DNA of 64,000 nt from Haliotis asinina (lineage: Eukaryota > Mollusca > Gastropoda > Lepetellida > Haliotidae): assembly GCF_037392515.1 (NCBI RefSeq), contig NC_090280.1, forward strand, positions 19,036,001 through 19,100,000. Direction: 5' to 3'. The translations under genes were made by a program, and so were the position numbers. This document shows, piece after piece, positions 45,405 to 57,100 of the stretch; positions within the stretch are counted from its first letter, which is position 1; each line of letters starts with the position of its first letter. The notes beneath the pieces were generated by a model that had not been told where the DNA came from, made no database searches, and saw nothing but the letters and a program-made list of their open reading frames with translations.

Positions 45405-45668
45405 TATGAGATCTCTGTACATGTGATCAAGATAAATGAGATCTAAGTAAATGAGATCTAGGTACATTTGATCTAGGTAAAAGATTCGATCTATGTACAT
45501 GACATCAAGGTAAATCTTGGTTATGAGACCTGTGTACATGTGATCGAGGTAAATGACATCTATTTATATGTGATCAAGGTAAATGGGATCTAAGTAAATG
45601 TCACCAAGGTAAACGAGATCTAGTAACTAAAGTCTTGGCAAATATGATCTAGGTAAATGTGACTAAGG
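45405..45668. repeat. Minisatellite, about 16-bp unit
   Basis: Diverged copies of GGTAAATGAGATCTA and GGTAAATGTGATCAA, about sixteen in all. It lies about 300 bp upstream of the putative Ig gene promoter. Confidence 0.88.
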
Positions 45669-45993
45669 TTTAACACTGAACCGAACGTATAGAATATTTT
45701 AGTCTTGAGCAAAAACCTGTCAGGCATGCTCAACAAGTTCTCCATTCTATTCTTTCATTCAAGTTGTTCGCAGCTATTGATGTGGTTTTTTGAAAAGCTA
45801 CTCAACCAAACAATGCAATCGTCATTGCTAATCGTCACCATTGAAAAGCATGTAAGGAAACATGCGTACTAAACGCGTTCGCATGGGACTGTTTAGTCCA
45901 AATGCTAGATATCAACTACACACTGCTTACAGCTGAATATGTAGGCGGTCTGGGAACAGTGGTGACTTTTGAAGCCAGGATGTCGATAATGTT
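45669..45993. other. Upstream flank of the Ig gene
   Basis: No gene; presumed promoter-proximal sequence. Confidence 0.35.
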
Positions 45994-46016
45994 TATATAA
46001 ATGCTCTTGCGTGTCA
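45994..46016 (+). promoter_or_regulatory. Candidate core promoter of the Ig gene
   Basis: TATATAA at 45994-46000, and an initiator-like TGTCAGCT around 46016, about 110 nt before the signal-peptide ATG. Spacing is slightly short for a TATA-driven start. Position fits, but this is inference. Confidence 0.4.
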
Positions 46017-46126
46017 GCTAAAGGTCGTTCGACTCGAACTTTACGTGGCCCAGTCTAGTTCATAAAGTTTGTATCAACATGTTATAACAACGTTATATTC
46101 GCTGGGACAATCCACGCCATCGCGAC

Positions 46127-46184
46127 ATGAGCCGTTATCAGCACGCGAGTGTCTTTTATTTCCTCCTGTGGGTCCTCCATGTTG
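46127..46184 (+). CDS. Ig gene exon 1 (signal peptide)
   Basis: ATG in CGCGACATGAGC. Nineteen codons with a hydrophobic FYFLLWVLHV core, then a donor reading GTTG then GTGAGTAA (phase 1). A short exon coding only a signal peptide is typical for animal Ig proteins. Confidence 0.65.
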
Positions 46185-49100
46185 GTGAGTAAAACACCTA
46201 AGTACAGCGATTACGATAGTGTTCTGTCAACTTTATGATAATATTGAGGAAGCGCTACATCGCTCATTTATGCTAAACGATGTGGTTGCCTGTTAAATTA
46301 TTCATATCAAACTTAACTAAGTGTACTTTGTTTATTTTGAACACCTTACTCAAAGTTTCAGCTATATGTGATAATCTAGGAACATTTAAACAGCCCAGAC
46401 AAACTTGTGATTAATATTATGTGTATGACGTTTGAGTGTGTTGGTAATCTGCCAAGTCAATAATCCTAAAGACCCCGACACAGTCGACCTGATCTTATTT
46501 TGTATTACTACATCACTTGTTTTGGCTCTTTGGGGTTTGGATGAATCTGTGCTTTTGTACAAATAACATGTTTCTGAGACAACAGGTGTACATTTTAATA
46601 TCTTGTTGTTTGCATTAATTCGTTATGCAATCATAATGTATGTCCCACTGAAGTTCCACAAGTTATACCCGCTACATTTGAACTAACATAGTTTTCTCAT
46701 CATTACACGCAGCTCTACAATACTGCCACAACATGACGCTTCGACCATGACGCTTTCGTTAAAACGACACAAATACCACATTTGTGCTGCGACATGCATT
46801 ACACTCTAACGACAGATCTGGGCCTTGTGTACTTGGACCTTTCACATTCAGCCTGTATTGTTAGCGAAGGTCGGACGTGGGGAGTGGTGTAACTAGGTCA
46901 GAGTTGGTAAATGCCTGACAAGATATTGATTAACACAACACTCAGCCCCAATGCACGATTTAAGGTTATTGTGACCTAACAGAAATCATAAGGAGGGTTT
47001 GGAAGGTAATCGTAAAGTTCATAGCTAGACGATAAATAAACAGAGTAGACTAACAGGTGACATTTATTGCCTTAAAGCAAATACGTTGTGTAAATTATGT
47101 TATGAGTGAATAAATGTTCTTTTAAGCCGCACCCACAATATATTCTATACTTAAGTTATATGCAAGGATCACAAAAAACAGTAGTGACACCAGTTGTTCT
47201 GAGAAATGGTAAGCGTGATCTGTACCACAGGCAGTACTCCGTTTCTTCTAACTGCCTCCCCACTTGTTTAAAAAGTTTGTGCACGTGTCTGGTCATGCTG
47301 TTGGTCTCTGGATTGTCTGGTGAAAACTCGATTATTTACAGACCTCAGCCTTACACGTGAAACATTTGTGAACGCGGCTTAAAACTAAATTCACAGTCCG
47401 CAGTATCATACGAAGGAGATTGTAAGCAAATATTACCATGAAATATTAGACCGGTAACACATTAAGTGATGTTATTGACACTTACAACGTTACTTTAGTT
47501 TATCAGTTTAGGGGTTCTCTTGATCTTCCACCTGACCAGCAGATGAGGGAACAGACGGGTGTTATGCACATTCTCTAAATCGTCATATGAAAATTTCACT
47601 TCTGTGCTTCAGCGGTCAATATAAGTCGTAGGCTTCTCTCAAGGGTGATACGGTCTGAGGTACGCGTCTATATAGCAGTTTTACCCGAGTCTGTACTCAA
47701 AGGAAAAGGGTCACAGCGTTTGTATCGTGCTGTCATGTTAAATGTACCAAATATCATCGTATTTTATTTTGAAGATTGCCACCGACTATATGACATGCAA
47801 ACAAAATGGCGTCTGCCTCTCGACTGGATTTTTAAAATCAGTAAAAATAATTCTGACAAGCTTAAAACTGCTATAAAATGTTTAATTATGTGTAAGGTGA
47901 ATGTGCAAACGATTCAATGTATAAAAATGTTTGAATAAAACAGAGAAAGTGGGGAAAATAAATGTCCACAAACTGAACGAAAACATAGCTGATCACTCCC
48001 TTCTTTTTATTAATACGTCATACGATTATTAGTCGTCGGACGACTAGTATTGTCTGAGGCATGGGTAGTCATATACGCATAAAATCTCTGTCGTTATTGA
48101 CATGCAATCATTATTGCAGAGCTTTCCTATTAGTTGTAATCTACATCTGTCTGTGTAACCATTCACTGACCATATTCCTAAGTTTGAAACAGACGAGTTT
48201 GTAGCAGTTCCCACCCGTAAAAACATGTAGCTAGAGTCATTCGTTTTCATATGTTAACACACGTAGCTGGGGCATAGTTGTTCAGGCCAAGCGATCAGCA
48301 CATTGTGTCGGCACAACAACACGTAACTTTTCTCTGCAGGATAAATTACTGTTTAGTATTATACCGCCATACTTGATAGAGTCAGAGTTATCAATAGTGG
48401 CCTCGCCATATTTGTATTTTACTTCATTATGGTCTGGGGTGATTTACAGAAAACAAGTGACTTAGTTTTAGAGGCGTTGTAGGTGAGTCCCCATTTTTGT
48501 GCATATAGGTGAACTGAATTAAGAGATAGATGTCTGTAGGCCCCCAGAGGTTGAGGACAGGAGTGTTGTATCATCGACTAATAACACACAAAGTATGTGT
48601 ATTCGATGAATGGAGAGACCGTTGATGGTTTTCCTTAATTAACAATTATGGTCATTTATGAAGATAAGGAAAAAACAAGCTGGCATAACTCTACCTTGCC
48701 CACCACCCTTTTTAATAGGGAACTCATGAGATCTTTTCCCGTTGTATGATAAATAGACATAACTGCCTGTGTAGCTGTGCAGTAGAAGATTCCCAAAATT
48801 GGCCTTTGATCCCGAGATCGTATAATTTGACGAAGAGGCCCGCATGCCAAATACGGTCGAAAGCTTTTTCATTATCTAAACATGCATCAACTCTTTCCAA
48901 GTAGATGTTAACATATTCTAAAATTGTGAATACAGACATAACCATGCTTTGGTTCCATGCTTTTTTGAAACCAAATTGTAGTGCATCAGGAAAGGATTGG
49001 AGGTTATCGTGTGTATATGTTTCTATTCTACTTAAAATGATTTTCTATAGGGTTTGATATGAGAGTTATGCCTCTATAGTTACTTCGATCATGCTTGTCG

Positions 49101-52100
49101 TTCTTGCCTTTATAAACAGATATTATCATACCTTGACTGAACGCTCGTGGATATTACTGACACGTTTGTGTATGGTTGAATAGGTGTTTCCGCGTGACCA
49201 CAAGCGTCTCTCCTCCAAATATTAAGTGCACGTTTGTGATACCGTCAGGTCATGGAGACTTGTTTCTTTTGAGATTGTGTATATGTGATCTGATTTCTAA
49301 GTCGGTGATATCTGTATACAGGATATCATGTTGATTGTGTCTACAACCGTTTTTTTCAATAATGGAGTGAAGTTTTGACACAATGGTGCGTTCCAACTTC
49401 TTTATCGAATGCGTCAGATTGGTGGGGTTTCGTTAAGTCTGAGTAGTAATCGCCCCACAGGTTACATATGTCAGCTGATGAAAGAGCAGTGCATCCATTG
49501 TAGACTAGATTTTCAATGACTGGACTTACACGTCTCAGCTTGCGGACATGTTTATAACATGTATTAATGTCAGCGTTCTAGTTCTGTCCGTATCTCTTTA
49601 CATCGTTTACGTTTTGATTTTCGATGTAAGCGTCTGAATTCCCTTTTACCATATTTATTAGATTTGTACAAGTTTGAAATTTGTCCCCTCGGGATATTGT
49701 TGGCCATCCACTCTCGTCTAGCCACTCTCATTTTATTTGAGGTCCGTGTAAATCATCGGTTTTCCAGTAGGGATTTAAGTGTGATCTGTATACATTTTGA
49801 GGGATGTGTAGGGAGCTAGCATGCATAAGACGTTCACATAGTTGTGCGTTAAAATCTTCCATGGTATCAATTTGGGATCTATCACACGGAATTGATATGG
49901 AGGAGAGAAGTGTCTCGACGTCTCTCGTATACATATTTAAGTGTGCCTCGAGTGCTGAGTGCTATTTGGGGACATTTCTTCAATGTATATTGGGTGGAGT
50001 GTTAGGTATACATTGTATACAGACAAAGCATGGGAAACGATCAGTATAGTAGTGACATTGATCACGAATGCTACAGTTGATGATGTAATTACACATGTGG
50101 GGTGGTACAAGAGCATAGTCAATGAGTGATGTATTAACGATGTCTCTGCTTCTATACGTGTACCCAGAATCTGTACTACATAAGTCGTGTGTTACACTAA
50201 CAAGGTGCACTCCACATGGATTTATCATTACATAACCTTGCAATGTCACCAGAGCCTTTAGAGTAAATTGATTGTGAATTACACGAAAAGCAAATAGTAG
50301 AATGTCCACTGAGTTGGGAATTACATTATATATATCACGTGTACTGTGTAGCAAGTCGCGTACATTCCACGTGGGGGGTCAAGGACTCTTTATTGTACAT
50401 AACAGTAGCATGGTTGGAACAGATACTGGTTTAGAGCTGAGGGTTGTTATGTGTTTTCTAGTAACGTCGTTTACTGTTATCATCCGTATTATTATTGAAT
50501 TATTATTGTATTATTATTGTATTATTATTGTATTGTCCACGTTGTTCCTGGTGCGGGGGATGCAGTCACGACACTGTATATCTTCGGGCCAGTTTTATCA
50601 TGAGTGACATAGTCATAGTTTTCACATGTCATATTGACTTGAACTGTGTACATGTATGTCTCTATATTGTTGTAGTGAGTGCGTTTCTTCAGAAGACGAG
50701 CATACGTCACACGCACATGCTGTTCATGAGCATAGTCAAATATAAGTTGTTTCACCTCATCAAATGGTTTGTCTGCTTTAATGTTAAAGATTACAATTCT
50801 TTTGGTCCTGGTTCTTGATACCCATTTTAACGTATGGCAGGTTTTAGCCAGTGACCTTATCTTGTTGGTACGTGAGGACTTGTCAGAGTGATCTACACGG
50901 ACATCAGCAAGGGGAGAGTTATCACATCCATCCATACCGGAGAAAACTAGGCCGAGGGTGTTATCATTGTAGATATTCCATAGAAGATCGGTGTTCGTTA
51001 GATCTATCATATGTGTTTTTCCTTTCGATCAGAGGTGTTTGTTCCCGACGTTGTTTTTGTGACATTTTGTCCTTTTTTGTGTTGTGTTTTGGTGTCTCTT
51101 CGTTGTTCTGTCGATGACTGGTTGTCTTCATGGTAGGTCGTGTGGGTGGAGCTTGACACAGACTAGTCTCGGGTGACATTTGCTGATTCCGTCTGAGGCT
51201 GTTGTGTGGTTACATCAGTTGATGCTGGGGGCGACTGTACTTGACGTGACACTTCCTATCTTATTGTCTAAAATCTTTAGTTTGGTGTCTATTTGACAGC
51301 TGAGGCGGAGTAGTTCGTGTTCTAGTTCGTTGATTCTATCCTTGAGCGTCTTCATTTCTTGTGACTCGATTTTCATCGTCTCTCCCAGTCCTCAAGTCTC
51401 TTATATCTTCAATTATTTTGCTCTTGTGCTCCGTTTCAGATATCAGTTCTGTTTGATTCTCATTCAGTCTCAGTTCCTCGATAGTTTCTTATCAAAGGCT
51501 GCGCTGACTTGTGAGATACACGGTTTATGTTGCACAATATGACTGACTATGAGCCCAATGGCTTCAGTATGACATGTGAGTATTCGTTCTGTGTCATTTT
51601 CGTCGTTGGCAGGCGAAGGCGTAGCTGGCAATGACATATTTCAGACATTGGCCTTGCTGAGTACTTTTGTCTGGAGTACGTGTTCTGGTATGCCACCCTC
51701 AATAAATAGAAAAAAAATTGATTATATACATCTTGTGCACATTAGTCCAGGGCATCGCCGTGTGTGCGTCGTCGTTTGACAAGCGGTCCTGGTGGAAGTA
51801 TCGCAAGTGTCTTTTGCATAATCCTACAGACTTTCTCTGGTTGATTTCAATCAGGTTTTTGGTGTAGATTTTTGAGTAGCTGTCCGTGAATAGACCAGCA
51901 GCATGAGCATCGATCTACCCAGTTGGGGGTACAATGACGTATCAGCCAAATCAGGGAGTCTGATAACGCCGATCCCGTCAGTCGCCTCTCATGTATAATT
52001 ACGACAGGCATGGGTTGCTGAAGGTCGGATCTCACCCTCTTAGTGCTTATGAAGTGTCAGGTTCAGAAAACAATAGCCTTGATGTCGAAAATAGTATACA

Positions 52101-54071
52101 ACCTGCAATTCGCACCCATCAACGTATGTGCCGCCACTGATGCACCTATCAAAGATCTCTCGAAAATTGGAGTCTGGAGTAGCCTGGAGTATAAAGTGGT
52201 CCCTTGTCAAGCATTGGTACAACGGATATTGCTTAAATATCGCTAAATGCAACGTATAAATAAAAATGGGGCTGGTGTTGCGGATTATATTGCCTTTCAC
52301 CCTTCCCCATCTCCCACATACGTTCACACGTTTGCCTCATATTCTTATGTAATGCTGCCGTCAGTTAAAGTGGGCAAAGGTTTATGTGTGCTATACCCAT
52401 GATTACAATCTCCCATTCAATGTTTATTCAGAATTCTACTGAGCGACAAATAACGCCCTTATTGTTCCTTTCCGGCCTCTGCTAACACCTGCAAGTTATT
52501 CAAGTCTGGTCCATTCTTAAATGTTTACTAAATGAACTACTACATATATGTCATGTTGACCCACGAATATAACCTGAGTGACGCAGCCATTTCGTCAGGA
52601 TGTATGCTGGAGCAGGTGCACGCCCCCACCAATAATTTATTATTACTTAAAACTGTCAGTGTTGTTCTTCAAACATTGACATATCATATTTCCAAAGCCC
52701 TTCCCTCAAAAGTCAGACGGGTATTTAAAGATTGTCCGCATTTGTTGGTGAACGAGAAGTCAACAATGTCAAATTTCTGAAATAAGGAGGCTTGTTAATA
52801 TGTGGCGTCCATTTTTGGCGTCCTCTGCAATGATATTGCTCTAAACCTGCTAAAAGTGGCGTGACCTAACATAAGTAACTACTTGCATTGAATATAATAT
52901 CTGGCTTTCTACGAAGAGTGGCATATTTTGTATAGGCTGTAAAATAGTGTTATCAAATAAGCAAAACTGAGAAGATCAAACACAAGGTAAACACAAGTAA
53001 TATAGAGGATGCTTCTTACATCACCTTGGTAACTTGGGGGCCTAGCTTAGTTGTCAACAACCAAAGAAACACTTTGAAAGCTTTGGTACAGAGTTCAATG
53101 CTGAAACCTTGATCAAACATAATTTTAGCTATGTTATGGTGTCATGTGAAATATTTGCAAGAACATGTTCGACTATACCTAAAACTCGCTAAGGGAATAT
53201 CGCAAAGTGATTGTAGTATCGATCTGGTTTTAATTTATGTTTTTTTGCCTTACAGATGGAGCTAGTTTTCTTAACAAGCCAAGCAACTTGACGATAAAGA
53301 GAGGATCGAATGCAATATTTCCATGTAAAGTTGAAAATTTAGGTAAGACATGTATTTCCGTATACAATACTTCGAACCATGCAGATGAGCATCTGCTCGG
53401 TGTGCAAAAGGTAGGTTACCCGGAAGTAAGTGAAAATGGTTTTTGTGCCGTTTTCGACAGTATCCCAGCAACAGGACGACGGAGGACACTAGAAATGGAC
53501 TTCACACACCGTACCCATGTGGTTAAGAGAAACCGGGTGTTCAGGGTAACGCTCAATGTACAAAATTGCTAGCCCTCTTATAACTGATGACCCCCCTAAC
53601 TCCCCAGAACAAAATGAGTGACCCCCAAACTCCTCCTCCCCCCCCCCTTTCCCTTAAAAATCAGTATCACCCACCAAGCTATAAATTATGAACGGTTTCT
53701 GAAGAAGATTTAATCCTAAACACAACGCTTGTTACCTGTAATTCTTTTAAAATTTCCACAGAGACGTCCGACCGCGTTGCGTGGTTCTCCATTACGTCAT
53801 CAAAGCTGCTGTCCATGGATGGCCACACCTTTAGTTCGGACAATCACGTGATCGTGAACATCCACCCCATTGGTGGATTTCAGCTCCAGATCAACAATGT
53901 CACAGTGCGTGATGGCGGGATGTACAAGTGCATGGTAACGACAGACCCAGTGATGGAACAGACCTCCATATTGCGTGTCATAGGTGAGATGTACTTCATT
54001 CAGCACAACTGAAAGTATACATTTACAATTGTGGGTTTGGATTTGGAGAGAGGATGGTAGGCTGGGGTGGA

Positions 54072-54121
<50 letters not shown>

Positions 54122-57100
54122 ACGCATCATAGAGCTGGAATACTGCTGAATGTGGCGTTAACGCGTCGATAGAGCTGGAATACAGCTGAGTGTGCCGTTA
54201 ACCCTACCATAGAGCTGGAATACAGCTGAGTGCGGCGTTAACCCGTCATAGAGCTGGAATACAGCTGAGTGCGGCGTTAACGCGTCATACAGCTGAAATA
54301 CTGCTGAGTGTGGCGATAACGCGTCATAGAGCTGCAATACAGCTGAGTGTGACGTTAACCCTACCATAGAGCTGGAATACAGCTGAGTGTGACGTTAACC
54401 CTACCATAGAGCTGGAATACTGCTGAGTGTGGCGTTAACGCGTCGATAGAGCTGGAATACAGCTGAGTGTGCCGTCAACCCTACCATAGAGCTGGAATAC
54501 AGCTGAGTGCGGCGTTAACCCGTCATAGAGCTGGAATACAGCTGAGTGCGGCGTTAACGCGTCATAGAGCTGAAATAAAGCTGAGTGTGGCGTTAACCCT
54601 ACCATAGAGCTGGAATACTGCTGAATGCAGCGTTAAACCGTCATAGAGCTGGAATACAGCTGAGTGTGACGTTAACCCGTCATACAGCTGAAATACTGCT
54701 GAGTGTGGCGATAACGCGTCATAGAGCTGCAATACAGCTGAGTGTGACGTTAACCCAACCATAGAGCTGGAATACAGCTGAGTGTGACGTTAACCCTACC
54801 ATAGAGCTGGAATACTGCTGAGTGTGGCGTTAACGCGTCATAGAGGAATACAGCTGAGAGTGCCGTCAACCCTACCATAGAGCTGGAATACAGCTGAGTG
54901 CGGCGTTAACCCGTCATTGAGTTGGAATACAGCTGAGTGCGGCGTTAACGCGTCATAGAGCTGAAATAAAGCTGAGTGTGGCGTTAACCCTACCATAGAG
55001 CTGAAATACTGCTGAATGCAGCGTTAAACCGTCATAGAGCTGGAATACAGCTGAGTGCGGCGTTAACCCGTCACACAGCTGAAATACAGCTGAGTGTGGC
55101 GTTAACGCGTCATAGAGCTGAAATACTGCTGAGTGTGGCGTTAAACCTACCATAGAGCTGGAATGCTGCTGACTGCAGCGTTAACCCGTAATAGAGCTGG
55201 AATACAGCTGAGTGCGGCGTTAACGCGTCATACAGCTGAAATACTGCTGAGTGTGGCGTTAACGCGTCATAGAGCTGGAATACTGCTGAATGCAGCGTTA
55301 ACCCGTCATAGAGCTGGAATACAGCTGAGTGTGAAGTTAACCCTACCATAGAGCTGGAATACTGCTGAGTGTGGCCTTAACGCGTGATAGAGCTGGAATA
55401 CAGCTGAGTGTGACGTTAACCCTACCATAGAGCTGGAATACTGCTGAATGCAGCGTTAACCCGTCATAGAGCTGGAATACAGCTGAGTGCGGCGTTAACG
55501 CGTCATAGAGCTGAAATAAAGCTGAGTGTGGCGTTAACCCTACCATAGAGCTGAAATACAGCTGAGTGCGGCGTTAACCCGTCACACAGCTGAAATACAG
55601 CTGAGTGTGGCGTTAACGCGTCATAGAGCTGGAATACTGCTGAGTGTGGCGTTAACCCTACCGTAGAGCTGGAATGCTGCTGAATGCAGCGTTAACCCGT
55701 CATAGAGCTGGAATACAACTGAGTGTGACGTTAACCCTACCATAGAGCTGGAATACTGCTGAATGCAGTGTTAACCCGTCATAGAGCTGGAATACAGCTG
55801 AGTGTGACGTTAACCCTACCACAGAGCTGGAATATTGCTGAGTGCAGCGTTAACCCGTCATAGAGCTGGAATACTGCTGAATGCAGCGTTAACCCTACCA
55901 TAGAGCTGGAATACAGCTGAGTGCGGCGTTAACGCGTCATAGAGCTGGAATACTGCTGCGTGTGGCGTTAAACCTACCATAGAGCTGAAATACAGCTGAA
56001 TGTGGCGTTAACGCGTCACAGAGCTGGAATACTGCTGAGTGTGACGTTAACCCGTCCATAGAGCTGGAATACAGCTGAGTGTGACGTTAACCCTACCATA
56101 GAGCTGGAATACTGCTGAATGCAGCGTTAACGCGTCATAGAGCTGGAATACAGCTGAGTGTGACGTTAACTCTACCATGGAACTGGAATACAGCTGAGTG
56201 TAATGTTAACTCTACCAGAGAACTGAAACACAGCTGAGTGCGGCGTTAACGCGTCATAGAGCTGAAATACAGCTGAGTGTGACGTTAACGCGTCATAGAG
56301 CTGGAATACTGCTGAGTGTGACGTTAACTCTACCATGGAACTGGAATACAGCTGAGTGTAATGTTAACTCTACCACAGAACTGAAACACAGCTGAGTGCG
56401 GCGTTAACGCGTCATAGAGCTGAAATACAGCTGAGTGTGACGTTAACGCGTCATAGAGCTGGAATACTGCTGAGTGTGACGTTAACTCTACCATGGAACT
56501 GGAATACAGCTGAGTGTAATGTTAACTCTACCACAGAACTGAAACACAGCTGAGTGCGGCGTTAACGCGTCATAGAGCTGGAATACTGCTGAGTGTGACG
56601 TTAACTCTACCATGGAACTGGAATACAGCTGAGTGTAATGTTAACTCTACCAGAGAACTGAAACACAGCTGAGTGCGGCGTTAACGCGTCATAGAGCTGA
56701 AATACAGCTGAGTGTGACGTTAACGCGTCATAGAGCTGGAATACTGCTGAGTGTGACGTTAACTCTACCATGGAACTGGAATACAGCTGAGTGTAATGTT
56801 AACTCTACCACAGAACTGAAACACAGCTGAGTGCGGCGTTAACGCGTCATAGAGCTGAAATACAGCTGAGTGTGGCGTTAACCCTACCATAAAGCTGGAA
56901 TACTGCTGAATGCAGCGTTAACCCGTCATAGAGCTGGAATACAGCTGAGTGCGGCGTTAACGCGTCATAGAGCTGGAATACAGCTGAGTGTGCCGTCAAC
57001 CCTACCATAGAGCTGGAATACAGCTGAGTGCGGCGTTAACCCGTCATAGCGCTGGAATACAGCTGAGTGCGGCGTTAACGCGTCATAGAGCTGAAATAAA

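Larger units (their letters stand above)
47990..51640 (-). mobile_element. CR1-like non-LTR retrotransposon, antisense in Ig intron 1
   Basis: ORF1, endonuclease, linker, RT and C-terminal pieces follow each other on the minus strand over about 3.6 kb. It lies within the 7.1-kb intron 1, opposite to the Ig gene. Frameshifts and probable deletions make it non-autonomous. The 3' end is approximate. Confidence 0.85.

Noticed and set aside
53237..53572. A 111-codon plus frame running past Ig exon 2
   Set aside because: Beyond the GTAAGA donor at 53343 the frame reads through intron and an inverted SINE (53450-53556); the true domain continues at 53762.
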